The notes under the pieces are model-generated. The model did not search any database, was not told the origin of the DNA, and saw only the letters and a list, made by a program, of their open reading frames with translations. A stretch of 64,000 nt of DNA from Mortierella alpina. Taxonomy: Eukaryota > Mortierellomycota > Mortierellomycetes > Mortierellales > Mortierellaceae. A program made the position numbers and the translations under genes. Shown in pieces: positions 43,476-54,839 of the stretch (positions within the stretch are counted from its first letter, which is position 1; each line of letters opens with the position of its first letter). The stretch covers positions 496,001-560,000 of the forward strand of contig JANATF010000006.1 of the NCBI GenBank assembly GCA_029449245.1, given 5' to 3'.

Positions 43476-45381
43476 ATGTCTACAACCACCTTGCAGCCTG
43501 GCTGTATCGCTTCAGACGGCACTGCGCTCTATGCGCATGCCATTGTCTATCAGGGAAGTCAACAGACGATCGTCCTTGCCAAATCAAGTGCCTCTCCGGC
43601 TTCTCCCTTGGACGTTACTTGGACACTTGTCTCAACTGTCTCGCAGACAAAGCTCTATCACCTGCAGGGACTGGCCTCGATCAAGAGCTTCGCGTGCACA
43701 GTGAGCAGCCAAGGAGTCTTCACCATCCTCGCAATGAACTCACGATCCTTCGATGGAGATCAGGCACCGTCGCGAGCACGCGGATACCAATACGATCCAG
43801 CGGACGGTGGGAAATGGACCAATATTGATGTGACAGACAAGTACAAGTGGAGCATTCTCACCAGCAGCACCATGTTCTACGCGACAGTCAACGGCGGAGA
43901 TCCGGTGCTGATGCATGTGTATGGAACGAGCCACATAGTGGACACGATCACCGTTTCGATATTCAACAAGGCTACGAACACATTCATGGAGCAGAATGCC
44001 ACTTGGGCACTGGTAAAGAGCCGCGCTAATGATATTCCTCACCTGGCAGCCTGAGTCGGCTAGGCATTTACCAACACTCCCCGATGTGCGCCTTTTCTCG
44101 TAAAGCCATTAAGTAGCGGTTCTCCCGAGAGTCTAGCGTATAACGGCGGCAGTCTTTACGTTGTATCGAATGTGTTTGCAAAGGACTCGTTTCTCAATAT
44201 CATGCCCGTGGACGTTACAGGCGCCCCACCAGCGCTAACGTCCATCAAGACGATGCTCGTCAACACCACATGTCCTTTGTACACAGGGACAAAGAGTAGC
44301 TATGTAGCTGGGAGCTCGTACTACCTGTTCTGCTCGGTAAGAAGATGAATGGGATGTGAGCAGTTGACGGTGTTCAAGTATGCAGCCAGTTGATAGGACA
44401 GCACACGCTCATCGATTCTAGGACAGTGGACAAGAGCAGAACTTCTTGGTCACCTCGGACGGTAACAGTGTTGGGCCAAGCATCCTTACCAACTCTTCGA
44501 TCCGATCGCCAGAGTCATTCCTCCCGTTGGGGCCACCGGGAGGACCTGCGACATGGGCTTTTATGACAAACAGTACTGCCATGTTTGGTCTGACATTGAC
44601 GGGCGCCAAGGCGGGAGCATGGCAGGAGGTGCCTTACCAGATGAACGTAACGGGACTGCAAGGATCAGGATCAGGGTCAGGGTCAGGCTCCGGCATTGGT
44701 GGTGGTTCACCATTGGGAGCAGGTCTGTCGGCAGGGGCGCTGATCGGCATTATCGGCAGCTCTGTTATATTTCTTGTTCTCGGCGTTTTTCTCTGGAAGA
44801 GGAAGCGAGTGCGTAGAGTAACAGAGGTCGTAGATGCGCCGTATACTCTACAGCCAGCGACTGAACATCCCTACGGCTCATCAGAACACGAGATGGGGTC
44901 GTTTCTACAGCCCCCACCTCAAGCCCATTCACAGACGCACCTTCAACCTCAGGCACCGCCGTATCCTCTACCACCTTCAAAGGACCAGAGTTACTCTCCT
45001 CACCAACTGCCTCCATATCCCACAACCCAGCATCCTCAGCACTATCCTTCCGTGAGCACGGTGGGGCATCCTCAGTCAGCGACGGACTCGCACGAGGTGT
45101 GGTCACCCATGCCTTCGGACACCACGACGCTGATCTCTAACAGCCCACAGTACTCGAACGCTTATTCTCAGGACCCGCAGGGATACATGTCCCCTGCATC
45201 ACTCGGTTCGACGACGAGCCTTGTTCCTGGGAACCCACAGGTGTTTGCGGCCGCTGTGCCAGGTGCCCCGCAGAGCTGGGGCGAGCAGCCAGCAGTGTCT
45301 GGCGTGGTGGTCCCTGCAGGCTACCGCCGTGCGCCGCAGGATCGGCAGCAGGACCAGGGAAGCCTGCAGTACCACAATTGA
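43476..45381 (+). CDS. Single-pass membrane protein with beta-rich N-terminal region and Pro/Gln-rich tail
   Basis: Three exons: 43476-44012, 44064-44336 and 44422-45381 (589 residues). Intron 1 is only 51 bases (donor GTAAAG, CTAAT branch, CGGCTAG acceptor) and intron 2 is 85. The N-terminal ~345 residues are beta-strand-like with many Asn-x-Thr/Ser sites (NATWAL, MLVNTTC, TNSSIRS, MNVTGL). A Gly-Ser linker (QGSGSGSGSGSGIGGG) leads to one TM helix (about 371-394, ALIGIIGSSVIFLVLGVFLW) with a basic stop-transfer (KRKRVRR). The cytosolic tail is Pro/Gln/Tyr-rich with repeated PPYP. Topology therefore suggests the N-terminus outside, yet no classic signal peptide is visible from the chosen ATG, so an upstream exon may be missing. 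No domain is firmly recognised; a surface sensor or adhesin-like role is speculation. Confidence 0.7.
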
Positions 45382-45742
45382 TACCCGCCGCGGCGATATT
45401 CTCACCGACGTGGCAGCAAATAGAAGAATGACCACCCCCCTGTGAAGTAAGGGATTTTGATCTGAGGGCATGAGTTTCGAGTTCCAGGGGCAAAATATAT
45501 ATGACACGCACTGTCTTTCTGCGCAACGTCCATCTCTTTCATCTCTTTCATCGCCCAGTTCATTTTCGCTCCTCAGTACCCATTCATCCTGCACTGGTTG
45601 CATGTCCCGCGGCACTCCGTTCTGCTTCCATCCGCATACCTCTATCTCTCGCTCTTGACTCGTCTCTTCGTGCTCGTCCTCCAGAGACCGTACTGGCACA
45701 CGCCCAAGCGGATCCTGACTCCCAATCAGACCCGCACGCCCA
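45382..45742. other. Short intergenic / 5' leader
   Basis: 361 bases, CT-rich toward the downstream start codon; a TATATAT element at about 45496-45502 could be a TATA box for the gene starting at 45743. Confidence 0.4.
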
Positions 45743-47521
45743 ATGGCACCGACCACGGATGCCTTTGACGTTCTCTGTCAACAGGTCTTCATGACCGCAC
45801 AGGACACCTCGAGTCAGGCTACAGCTACACCATCCATACAGGAAACAGCACTCGCTGTGCTGGCACAGGCACAGCCCTACGAACTGCCGAGCTCGTATGT
45901 CCTTCCGCCCTCAGCGATAGAGTGTGCTGGATCAGAGACCAAGGAAAGGACATTTTATCGTATTCACCTGGAGAACATCGACGACCCTGGCCTGCAGCAG
46001 AGTGTGCGGAACGCCCTTGTACTAGCCATCGACCCTGGCACACTCGTAGTCGTCCCGTTTGACAGGAACCTCTCTGGATACAGCTCCAAGACCAGGACGG
46101 AGAGTAAAAAGGCCCCGCTGGATCAAGCCGTTCTGCTTGATATGGCCGACGTGTCATCAGAGGCAGAGTCAAGTTGCTTCTCCTCAGAATCACAGCAAGC
46201 CGCATACAGCCAAGGAGCCACGCCCGTGGATGATGCTCAGGTCGACAGCAAAACCATGCTGCTGGTGCCGACAACATCATGGATCAGGATGACGGGCAGG
46301 ATCCGGTTTTGGCGGGCGGAATCGCATCGGATAAAGGCCGCTCAGCGCGAGATGGTTCTTGACGAGCTATTAAACGAGCGCTGGAAACTTCACTCAGCTA
46401 CCAATACAGTGTCATCCCCTCCGCCATCGTCTGGATCGTTACTAGCTGCAATAATACCCCCGACATCGCTGCCATCGTCCCCAATTTCGTCATCATCATC
46501 CTCATCCTCATCACCAGCCACGTCGCCGCGTCCCACGACTGCAAGTGGGACAGCAGTACCCTTGACGCGGTCGTCCAGTCTTAAACAGCCATTCCAGGAG
46601 CACCAGCTCGAGTCTTTGGTTCAGTTTATGAAGTGTTATGGCGATGAGCCTTCAGTTGCATCGATCCTTCGAGGATTGCTGGATCTGATTCGTAGACAAC
46701 TGACACAGCCCACAGTCCTCTCTTGGACCTTTGACAGAGCAAACTTGACAGAGCAGAAGCCCGAAGCGACCGTCGCGTTTCTGGACCTGATCGCCAGACT
46801 GGGCCTTGAGTTACAGATTATGAATATGGACCAGAAGCAGCGAGTGCCATCATCGGCTTTGCTCACACCCGCATCTTCAGATTCGACTATCAATGCGTCT
46901 TCCGCTGGGATTGACAGCAGTTCAAGTGGGACCAGCTCGACGGAATTGACCTGGACCTTCGGGACAAAGGCGGACGACCGCAGACTCGAATATCTAATTC
47001 ACCACATTCAGCAGACGAATCTCCCAGTTCTCAAGATGGACAGTCAGTCTCTGTTACCATCGACTGCCAGCTTCATAGCGAATGAAAGTACACAATCGGG
47101 TGTAACTCACTCGTCCTCGCAGAATCCAGTGCCTACCGCGACAAGAAAGCGCTTCCTGCAAGGCCAGAGCACGATACCCGCAGGAACAATTCAAAATCTT
47201 ACTACCACCACCAATATTACAGGACCATCGACTGAACCAGGAACTTCAGTAGCAGCAGCGACGGTTACGCGAGAGCGAGCTTTCGTCCTTTCCTCATCAA
47301 AGTATGCTCTGACGGCAGATGCGTTCGGGTCACTAACGCCGGCTGTGTTTGTGCATCGTGTCAAGCGAGATGTCAAGGACTTGGCACGATGGGCCTCGAC
47401 CTGCGGAGGACGACTGGACTGGATATGGGCATGGCTGTTTTCTTCGTTTCAGAAGAGTCGACACGGCTCGTCCTCTGCGGCAGCTGCTCGGAAACCGCGG
47501 CCCAATGACGAAAACGTGTGA
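45743..47521 (+). CDS. Protein of unknown function, single exon
   Basis: 592 residues. The N-terminal third appears folded (FYRIHLENIDDPGLQQSV, LVLAIDPGTLVVVPFDRN, TSWIRMTGRIRFWRAESHRI). It is followed by a Ser/Pro low-complexity segment, then a helical part (QLESLVQFMKCYGDEPSVAS, SWTFDRANLTEQKPEATVAF) and another Ser/Thr-rich stretch. The C-terminus has an aromatic, partly amphipathic segment (RLDWIWAWLFSSF) that could contact a membrane. I do not recognise a family. A long frame with biased but protein-like composition, an upstream TATA-like element and a nearby downstream AATAAA (about 47578) support a real gene. Flanking genes give no functional hint. Confidence 0.7.
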   Translation: MAPTTDAFDVLCQQVFMTAQDTSSQATATPSIQETALAVLAQAQPYELPSSYVLPPSAIECAGSETKERTFYRIHLENIDDPGLQQSVRNALVLAIDPGTLVVVPFDRNLSGYSSKTRTESKKAPLDQAVLLDMADVSSEAESSCFSSESQQAAYSQGATPVDDAQVDSKTMLLVPTTSWIRMTGRIRFWRAESHRIKAAQREMVLDELLNERWKLHSATNTVSSPPPSSGSLLAAIIPPTSLPSSPISSSSSSSSSPATSPRPTTASGTAVPLTRSSSLKQPFQEHQLESLVQFMKCYGDEPSVASILRGLLDLIRRQLTQPTVLSWTFDRANLTEQKPEATVAFLDLIARLGLELQIMNMDQKQRVPSSALLTPASSDSTINASSAGIDSSSSGTSSTELTWTFGTKADDRRLEYLIHHIQQTNLPVLKMDSQSLLPSTASFIANESTQSGVTHSSSQNPVPTATRKRFLQGQSTIPAGTIQNLTTTTNITGPSTEPGTSVAAATVTRERAFVLSSSKYALTADAFGSLTPAVFVHRVKRDVKDLARWASTCGGRLDWIWAWLFSSFQKSRHGSSSAAAARKPRPNDENV

Positions 47522-48407
47522 AAGTAAAAGGCTTGATACGTATACCCTTATATCCACACATGTAAGCGAGCACAAAAGAATAAAATAACGTAACACGGCG
47601 CGAGAGAATGCCAAGTCGTTGAGAGAGACTGGACGTGAAAAGCGCCACGCGGGAGCTCAATTGAAGATGTACGTCGAGCCACCAGGATTTATTTTTTACC
47701 GACACTCCTGCACATGCAGTCGAGGTAGGAGTACTCTAGCGATGTAGAGAGGCAATCCACGCTTCGTCCCTTCACGCATATCGTCATTCAAGTTCTAAGC
47801 CCTCACTTTGGTGAGGCAAGGTTGGTGAGGCAAGGCAACTCCTGTGCGCAGTCGTGACCCATTGCCGTACGCGGTTTGAAACGTCGTCAAGAGGTTCAGT
47901 ACCGAGGAAAGCCAATGTTTGTCGTAGTCCGCGATTCGCCTTTAAACCACCACAGAGTTCGGCGTTGCATCCTTGTGCAAACAAACCAGCTTGGCGCATG
48001 GATCAACTGCGCAGAAATGCATTAATGTTTATCTTGGGTATACCTATTTCCGATTGGACAACACGGCGGTTTCCGCAGTAAGCGCCTTGGTCGCGCTGAT
48101 GGTAGCACAGGAGACACTCTGCTATAGTAGAGAGCATGAGATTATCATGGACTTCCGTAGAGCTGCTAGGTATTATCATCATGGCGATGCTCACGTCCTG
48201 GAATGCGGTCGTGGGTCCTCAGAAGACACATTTTTTGAAGGTCCCTCGAGGCAGAAACGACGCAGGCGCAGTTTTGAAGGTAAGATTTTTCATTCTTCTG
48301 CTATAAATGAAGGCCTCTCGGATCTTTGACAAAACACCACCAACTTCTTCTCGTCAGACACATCCTTCTCAGAAAAGAATACCTTCAACTCCCAAAAATC
48401 TAGCACC
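47522..48407. other. Intergenic / promoter region of the first ADH gene
   Basis: No gene supported. A TATA box lies at 48302-48307. Short phrases such as TTTTTTGAAGGTC (about 48230) recur upstream of the later ADH relic (about 52708), suggesting shared promoter ancestry within the array. Confidence 0.45.
48302..48307 (+). promoter_or_regulatory. TATA box for first ADH gene
   Basis: TATAAA 106 bases upstream of the ATG at 48408, with an A/C-rich leader after it. Equivalent elements occur before the other two intact copies at 109 and 77 bases. Confidence 0.65.
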
Positions 48408-49695
48408 ATGACATCCGACGCCATTGTTTCTGAAGATTACTCAGTCTCTTTCCATGGCTGGGCGTCGACTGGTACCGCCGACTTGACGCCATGGAGCTAT
48501 CATCCTCGACCTCTTGGGCCCAAGGACGTGGAGATCGAGATTACCCACTGTGGCATTTGCGGTTCTGATGTTCTCACCATTACAGAGGCCTGGGGAAAAC
48601 TGCAACACGGCCCTTGTATCCCTGGACACGAGATTGTCGGAAAGGTCGTGGCCAAGGGTTCTCAGAGCCATCACGAAATTGGTGACCTGGTCGGAACCGG
48701 CGCCATGTGCGACGCTTGTGGCCACTGCGAGCAGTGCACTCCAGGGTTTGACAATTACTGTCAGAAAAGAACGTTCACCTACAATGATGCCTTCAAGGAT
48801 GGACGTCAGGGCAAGTCTTATGGAGGATATGCTGACCGCGTAAGGGTTAACGGCGAGTACGCCTTCAAAATACCCTCCGAGATATCAGCCGCGGAAGGTA
48901 CTCTCTACTTCTTGGGCAGAAAACGAAATGGATTGAATGGTGTTTGTCCTGAACCTGTTGATTGACCTGCTGCCATATATCTTCATCGCTATAGCTGCTC
49001 CTCTTTTGTGTGCTGGCATCACTACCTACGCTCCTCTAAAGCTCCATGGTGCCGGACCAGGGAAGACTGTTGGTGTTATCGGTATTGGTGGTCTCGGTCA
49101 TTTGGGTATCCAATTCGCGCGTGCGATGGGTTGCGACGAGATTATCGCGATTTCCACTAGCGATAGTAAGCGTGAAGAGGCCAAAACATTGGGCGCTACC
49201 AAGTTCGTCAAGTAAGGCAATAGGATATTTTTGGTTCCCACTTATATGAGAAATCTTGTCACCCACCCGGCTTGCTGACTTTTTGGTGTTGCATTGATGT
49301 CCTCCTTTCGCAGTTCCAAAAACCCCGAAGAACTCGCATCGATCGCTCAGTCGTTGGATATCTTACTCTGTACAAGTTACGACAAGAACCAAAACTGGGG
49401 TGAGCTGCTGGATCTCGTCGCCACCCGTGGAACATTTCACCTCCTCGCTCTTCCAGAGAACCCACTGAGTATTCCTGGCGGTGCCCTACTTTGGCGTCAG
49501 GTGTCAATGGTTGGATCGGCTATTGGGGACAAGGAAGCGGTCAAAGAGATGCTACAATTTGCTGCCGAGAAGAATGTTAGACCATGGATCGAGAAAATGC
49601 CTATGAGCGATCCCAATGCTGCCCTCAAGCATATGATGAAAGGCGGTCCTCGCTACAGGATCGTCATGGAAACTGAAGCTGCTTCTCGAGACTGA
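48408..49695 (+). CDS. Zinc-dependent alcohol dehydrogenase, cinnamyl-alcohol/ADH6-type (array copy 1)
   Basis: Three exons: 48408-48897, 48995-49211 and 49314-49695 (362 residues). Catalytic-zinc residues are visible in HCGICGSD and GHE, and in the later LLCAG. The structural-zinc site is [10 protein letters not shown]...NYC (four Cys). Rossmann motif GIGGLGHLG is followed by [11 protein letters not shown]; the Ser/Lys/Arg after the second strand suggests NADP(H) preference as in yeast Adh6/Adh7. These enzymes reduce aldehydes (cinnamaldehyde, veratraldehyde, medium-chain) or oxidise the alcohols. The N-terminus has the array-wide [11 protein letters not shown] opening. It is the most divergent intact copy in exon 3 ([18 protein letters not shown]). 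Confidence 0.93.
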
Positions 49696-49903
49696 ACGAC
49701 ATTCGTCAACATATATAGAAGATGCTTGCGCATCGATCCAGCGTGGACTCTACCATACTTCGTAGACCTCATTAAACATCGCTATGCATCTTCGAGCAGT
49801 GCTTGAACACATTCAAATGAACAAGTGCATGATTAGAGCGTTCACTATGGCCATTCATGATCATATAGTAGCCATAATATTCAGCCGCGGCCATTTTCGC
49901 ATC

Positions 49904-50734
49904 ATGACTTTTTCAAAGCTCCTTCGAGGACCATAGTGTTTCTTTCCACGGCTGGGGATCATTGCAATACGGACCATGCATTCCTGGACACAAGATTATC
50001 GGAAAAATCGTGGCCACGGGTGCCCAAAACAAGTTTGTTGCTTGAGGATTGGTCGGAGTGGGAGCAGTACATGACGCGTGTGGCAACCGCGAGCTGTGCG
50101 ATCAGGGCCATGACCAGTTGTGCAGCAAACGACCATACACCTATAGCGACATCTATCGTGATGAACGCGGTTGAAAGACGTTTGGCGGCTATGCTGATCG
50201 TGTCAGAGCCAACGGCGAATGCGTCTTCAAGATCCCTCCAAAAATCTCTGCTGTTGAAGGTAAGCCATACTCACCATTTTGATATGTGCGATCCCCCATA
50301 AGAAACCATACTGACATCCAATATGAAACCACACTAACATAAGTTTCTTTGCATTGTGCGTCGGTGCACTACATTTGCTCCTCTCAAGTGCTTCGGCGCT
50401 GAACTCGGCAAGAGGGTTGATGTGATCGGTGTCGGTGGTCTTGAACATTTGGCCATCCAACTGGGCTCGCGCCATGGACTACAACGCAGTTGTGGCCATG
50501 CTTTCCAGCAATAACAAACGCGAAGTAGCAAAGAAGATAGGTATGTATCAGAATCGAGATGGTTCGCTGCAGCATGGTGATACACGCGACTCAAGGCACA
50601 ATCTAACTGTTTTTTTCTTTCCTGATTGTTTCGATCGAAACAGCGTGAAGAAGGAGGCTGTCCTCAACAGATATCTTGACATTATTTGTCTTCGCTACAG
50701 AATTGTCATGGAGCATCAAGACTGCTTCTCGTAG
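49904..50734 (+). pseudogene. Degenerate ADH copy (array copy 2)
   Basis: ADH-like sequence in the same order as its neighbours but broken. After an ATG at 49904 and a FHGWGS remnant, about 110 bases of exon 1 are missing (the segment holding the first catalytic-zinc motif). In-frame stops follow in the remainder of exon 1. Recognisable pieces are [54 protein letters not shown] and a short exon 3 end (LRYRIVMEHQDCFS). Most of exon 3 is lost. No functional enzyme can be encoded. Confidence 0.85.
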
Positions 50735-51178
50735 GTGGGCGAGATATTTAAACACGTTGCAATCGATTCGGAGCGGGATTGAGCATCAAGTGCAAGACTA
50801 ACGATATATGCCCAGCGAGTGAGATGGTACTTGAAGAGAATGAACTGCCGATGTCATTCAGGATGCCATTGAAGTGGGCGGGAGATGATCGAGCATGTAC
50901 GATAGTACGTAGCAAGACAGCTGAGTTACGTGGGAGGGCGTGCAAGGGTGCCACGCAATTCCTCGTCACCCTCAACAAGATTTGAGCAAATATATGCAGC
51001 TTCAACGTTTAGCCGGCAGCATAACGGCTATTCGTTTTACAAGGAGCATACGTGAAAAAATGTTGCATGAACAACATGTTCGCTGTGCAGGACATTCTAG
51101 ACCACACTTTGCAAAAGGGATTATGTTCAATTATTACTAACCCTGTCTCTCCACGGTCTGGTCATTTCGATACTTCAC

Positions 51179-51185
51179 TATAAAA
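51179..51185 (+). promoter_or_regulatory. TATA box for ADH array copy 3
   Basis: TATAAAA about 109 bases upstream of the ATG at 51289, at the spacing seen for the first array copy. Confidence 0.65.
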
Positions 51186-51288
51186 GCAACGAATCGTCCT
51201 CTCAATTGTTATCGTTTACATTCACCACAGCTACGACCAACAACCTGATAACTACATCCAAACACAACCCCTTGCCATTACACGCATC

Positions 51289-52568
51289 ATGACCTCCCAC
51301 ACCTCTTCAGAAGACAGCTCTGTTACCTTCCATGGTTGGGCTTCAACCGGGACCCCAAACTTGAAGCAGTGGAGCTACCATCCCCGCCCACTCGGTCCCA
51401 ACGACGTCGAGATTGAGATCTCTCATTGTGGCATCTGCGGCTCCGATATCCACACCATTACCGAGGGTTGGGGCGAGTTGCGAAACGGTCCTTGCATTCC
51501 TGGACACGAGATTGTCGGAAAAGTCGTAGCCAAGGGTGCCCAAAGCCAGCATAAAATTGGCGACGTTGTCGGAGTGGGAGCTATGTGCGACTCCTGCGGT
51601 GATTGCGCGATGTGCAAAAAGGGCCTCGATCAACTCTGTCCCAAGCGAGCTGGCACTTACAACGATGTCTATAAAGATGGACGCGGTGGAAAGACATATG
51701 GCGGTTATGCTGATCGCGTCAGGGCCAACAGCGACATGGTCTTTAAGATTCCCTCAGAGATCTCTGCTGCTGAAGGTAATTGATGTCAACCATTCTTGGT
51801 GTACGGCTCTACAAAACTGATCGGGCACTCTGAAGCAGAGCTAACGTGTACTCTCTCTCTCATTCGTTACAGCTGCTCCTCTCCTGTGCGCTGGTGTTAC
51901 TACCTATGCTCCTCTCAAGCGCTTTGGCGCCGGACCCGGCAAGACCGTCGGCGTGATCGGTATTGGTGGTCTCGGGCACTTGGGAATCCAGTGGGCTCGT
52001 GCTTTGAACTGCGATGAAGTCGTCGCCATCTCCACCAGCAACAGCAAACGTGAGGAAGCTAAGAAGCTGGGTGCTACCAAGTTTATCAAGTATGTACCGC
52101 AACCAATGCAGTTGATAGCAAATCAAATCCGTGTGCTCGATCTAATTGTTTTTTTTTCCCTTCGCTACCTGATTCAACGCCTTTAGTGTGAAGAATGAGG
52201 AGGAGCTTCAGTCCATTACCCAATCACTTGATATTGTCCTGTGCACCAGCTACGACAAGAGCCAAGACTGGGGTAAGCTGCTCAGCATCGTGCGTCCTCG
52301 AGGCACATTCGTCCTCCTTGCCGCACCTGAGGCTCCTCTTGTCATCCCCCCTTTCGTGCTTCTCATGCAAGAAATCTCCATTGTCGGCTCTGCAATTGGA
52401 AGCAAGGCAGTTGTACGAGAGATGCTTCAGTTTGCTGCCGAGAAGAATGTCCGGCCATGGATTGAGAAGATGCCCATGAGCGACGCTAATGCCGCTGTCA
52501 AGCATATGATGGAGGGCCGTCCTCGGTACAGGATTGTCATGGAGGCAGCCGCCGCCTCGCGTGTTTAA
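51289..52568 (+). CDS. Zinc-dependent alcohol dehydrogenase, cinnamyl-alcohol/ADH6-type (array copy 3)
   Basis: Three exons: 51289-51775, 51873-52089 and 52187-52568 (361 residues). All zinc ligands are present: HCGICGSD and PGHEIVG (catalytic), LLCAG, and the structural site CDSCGDCAMC...DQLC. Cofactor site [11 protein letters not shown]. Intron positions are the same as in copies 1 and 4 (after EISAAEG and after TKFI). From intron 1 onward it is almost identical to copy 4, introns included, whereas the structural-zinc region of exon 1 differs clearly. An AATAAA lies at about 52632. It should be a functional NADP(H)-dependent aldehyde reductase/alcohol dehydrogenase; substrate unknown. Confidence 0.95.
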
Positions 52569-52900
52569 TTTAGGGTCCATACAAGAAGGCATCTGCTTTA
52601 GCGCAATACTGTACCCTCCAGATGCGCCCTAAATAAATCAACTCCAAACCTACAACTTTCTGCATTGACAATATTTGCAGTGAGCCGGCTGCGTGGTCAA
52701 AGTGATTTTTTTTGAAGGTCAAGTCTCAGCCTGACATCGCTTAGTCTACTCGCATCCCTCGCAATCACGCACACAGAACTCAGGAATACAAGTGCAAAAC
52801 CGGCCGCACTTCTTGACCTTGTGTTCACATGAGGCAGGCTCGTGCTGCTGGCGCGTCTATTTTCCCAACCTTGACGCTTTTTTATTCGCGAGATCTCCTT

Positions 52901-53034
52901 GGTTTGCAGTGAGACGGTCATGGAAATGTACCGACCACAATGCCAGGCAATGGATCGATACGATGGTAACGGGCGACTTGAACGCAGTGGCCAAACAGAT
53001 GATGGAGCCCGTCCCCGCCACAGATTTCACATAG
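52901..53034 (+). pseudogene. ADH exon 3 relic
   Basis: The frame reads NARQWIDTMVTGDLNAVAKQM and ends shortly after MMEPVPATDF. This lines up with the C-terminal [20 protein letters not shown] part of the intact copies. Nothing of exons 1-2 remains nearby, so this is a remnant of a fifth array member. Confidence 0.7.
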
Positions 53035-53482
53035 GGCACTGAGTACAATTTTATCATCTCGGGTTGTAGCGCGGCGCTCCAAAGAACGTGAAAGAAAACA
53101 TATTGATTTTTCTGGACCTATTCACGTACACAGTTGACGTTTCATCGAGTACCGATCGAATGCGTAGGCAAGACGTCGACATGCTCAAGCGATTGACCTG
53201 TCGTTGTTCGGGAAATCACTGCGCACTTTGAGGAACACAACAATTCTTATCTTGGATCAACAATTTGCCTCAGTTATCTCTGACATCCGATTGGCTGCAT
53301 GATTTTGCCGAAGCCGCAGCTATGCCCCTAGAACGCTGACAGTTGAGGACCGTCGGGAAGTCCGAGGCAGGAAGTCCATTCTCCATACGTACTATACCTG
53401 GCTCTAGAACAGGAGTTTTCAGAGATGCTTTGTAAGCTGCAAGGGGTTGTTCTTCATCAAGGTCGCTACGACATTTTTCTCC

Positions 53483-53489
53483 TATAAAA
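53483..53489 (+). promoter_or_regulatory. TATA box for ADH array copy 4
   Basis: TATAAAA 77 bases upstream of the ATG at 53560, followed by a C/A-rich leader. Confidence 0.65.
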
Positions 53490-53559
53490 CGACCTGCCGT
53501 TTTTCATGGACAGCCATCATTCATCTGAACAACCATCTCACAGTTTAACATAGCCTACC

Positions 53560-54839
53560 ATGACCTCCTCTACCATGAACACATCCGAAGACAAATCTGT
53601 TTCCTTCCACGGTTGGGCCTCGACTGGAACCGCCAACTTGAAGCAGTGGAGCTACCATCCACGCCCCATTGGTCCCCACGACGTTGAGATCGAGATCTCA
53701 CACTGCGGTATTTGCGGGTCAGACATCCACACCATCACTAGCGGCTGGGGTGAACTGCAAAACGGCCCCTGTATCCCTGGACACGAGATTGTCGGCAAGG
53801 TCGTGGCCAAGGGCTCTCAGAGTCATCACGAGATTGGCGACCTGGTCGGCGCAGGTGCTATGGTCGGCGCCTGCGGTGAATGTACACAATGCAAGAGCGG
53901 GTTCGACCAGCTCTGTGCTAAGATGACATTAACGTACAACGGTACCTACAAAGATGAACGAGGTGGATTGACCTACGGCGGCTATGCTGACCGCGTCAGA
54001 GTCAACAGCGAGTACGTTTTCAAGATTCCCTCAGAGATCTCTGCTGCTGAAGGTAATTGATGTCAACCGTTCTTGGGGTGTGGCTCTACAAAACAGATTG
54101 GGCACTCTGAAGAAGTGCTAACGTGTACTCTTTCTCTCTCTTTCGTTACAGCTGCTCCTCTCCTGTGTGCTGGTGTAACTACGTATTCTCCTCTCAAGCG
54201 CTTTAGCGCCGGACCCGGCAAGACCGTCGGCGTGATTGGTATTGGTGGTCTCGGACACTTGGGAATCCAGTGGGCTCGTGCTTTGAACTGCGATGAAGTC
54301 GTCGCCATCTCCACCAGCGACAGCAAACGCGAGGAGTCAAAGAAGCTGGGTGCTACCAAGTTTATCAAGTATGTACCGAAACCAATGCAGTTGATAGCAA
54401 ATCAAAGCCGTGTGCTCGATCTAATTGTTTTTTTCCTTCCGCTACCTGATTCAACGCCTTTAGTGTGAAGAACGAGGAGGAGCTCCAGTCGATTACCCAT
54501 TCACTTGATATTGTCCTGTGCACCAGCTACGACAAGAACCAAGACTGGGGTAAGCTGCTCAGCATCGTGCGTCCTCGAGGCACATTCGTCCTTCTTGCCG
54601 CACCTGAGGCTCCTCTTGTCATCCCACCTTTCGTGCTTCTCATGCAAGAAATCTCGGTGGTCGGCTCTGCAATTGGAAGCAAGGCAGTTGTACGAGAGAT
54701 GCTTCAGTTTGCTGCCGAGAAGAATGTCCGGCCATGGATTGAGAAGATGCCCATGAGTGACCCCAACGCAGCGGTCAAGCATATGATGGAGGGCCGTCCT
54801 CGCTACAGGATTGTCATGGAGACGAAGGCTGCTTTTTAG
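53560..54839 (+). CDS. Alcohol dehydrogenase, ADH6-type, with altered structural-zinc site (array copy 4)
   Basis: Three exons: 53560-54052, 54152-54368 and 54464-54839 (361 residues). Catalytic-zinc motifs ([20 protein letters not shown]) and the [11 protein letters not shown] cofactor site are intact. In the structural-zinc loop the first Cys is Val: GAMVGACGECTQC, where copies 1 and 3 read GAMCDACG and GAMCDSCG. The other three Cys remain. Introns match copy 3 nearly base for base. The C-terminus is shorter (METKAAF). The enzyme is probably expressed (TATA box, AATAAA at about 54864), but the missing ligand may weaken the structural zinc or stability. Substrate unknown. Confidence 0.94.

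Larger units (their letters stand above)
52569..53559. other. Intergenic of the ADH array holding a short ADH relic and a promoter
   Basis: Apart from the relic (52901-53034) and TATA box (53483-53489) no gene is seen. The stretch probably includes decayed sequence of a further array member. Confidence 0.5.
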
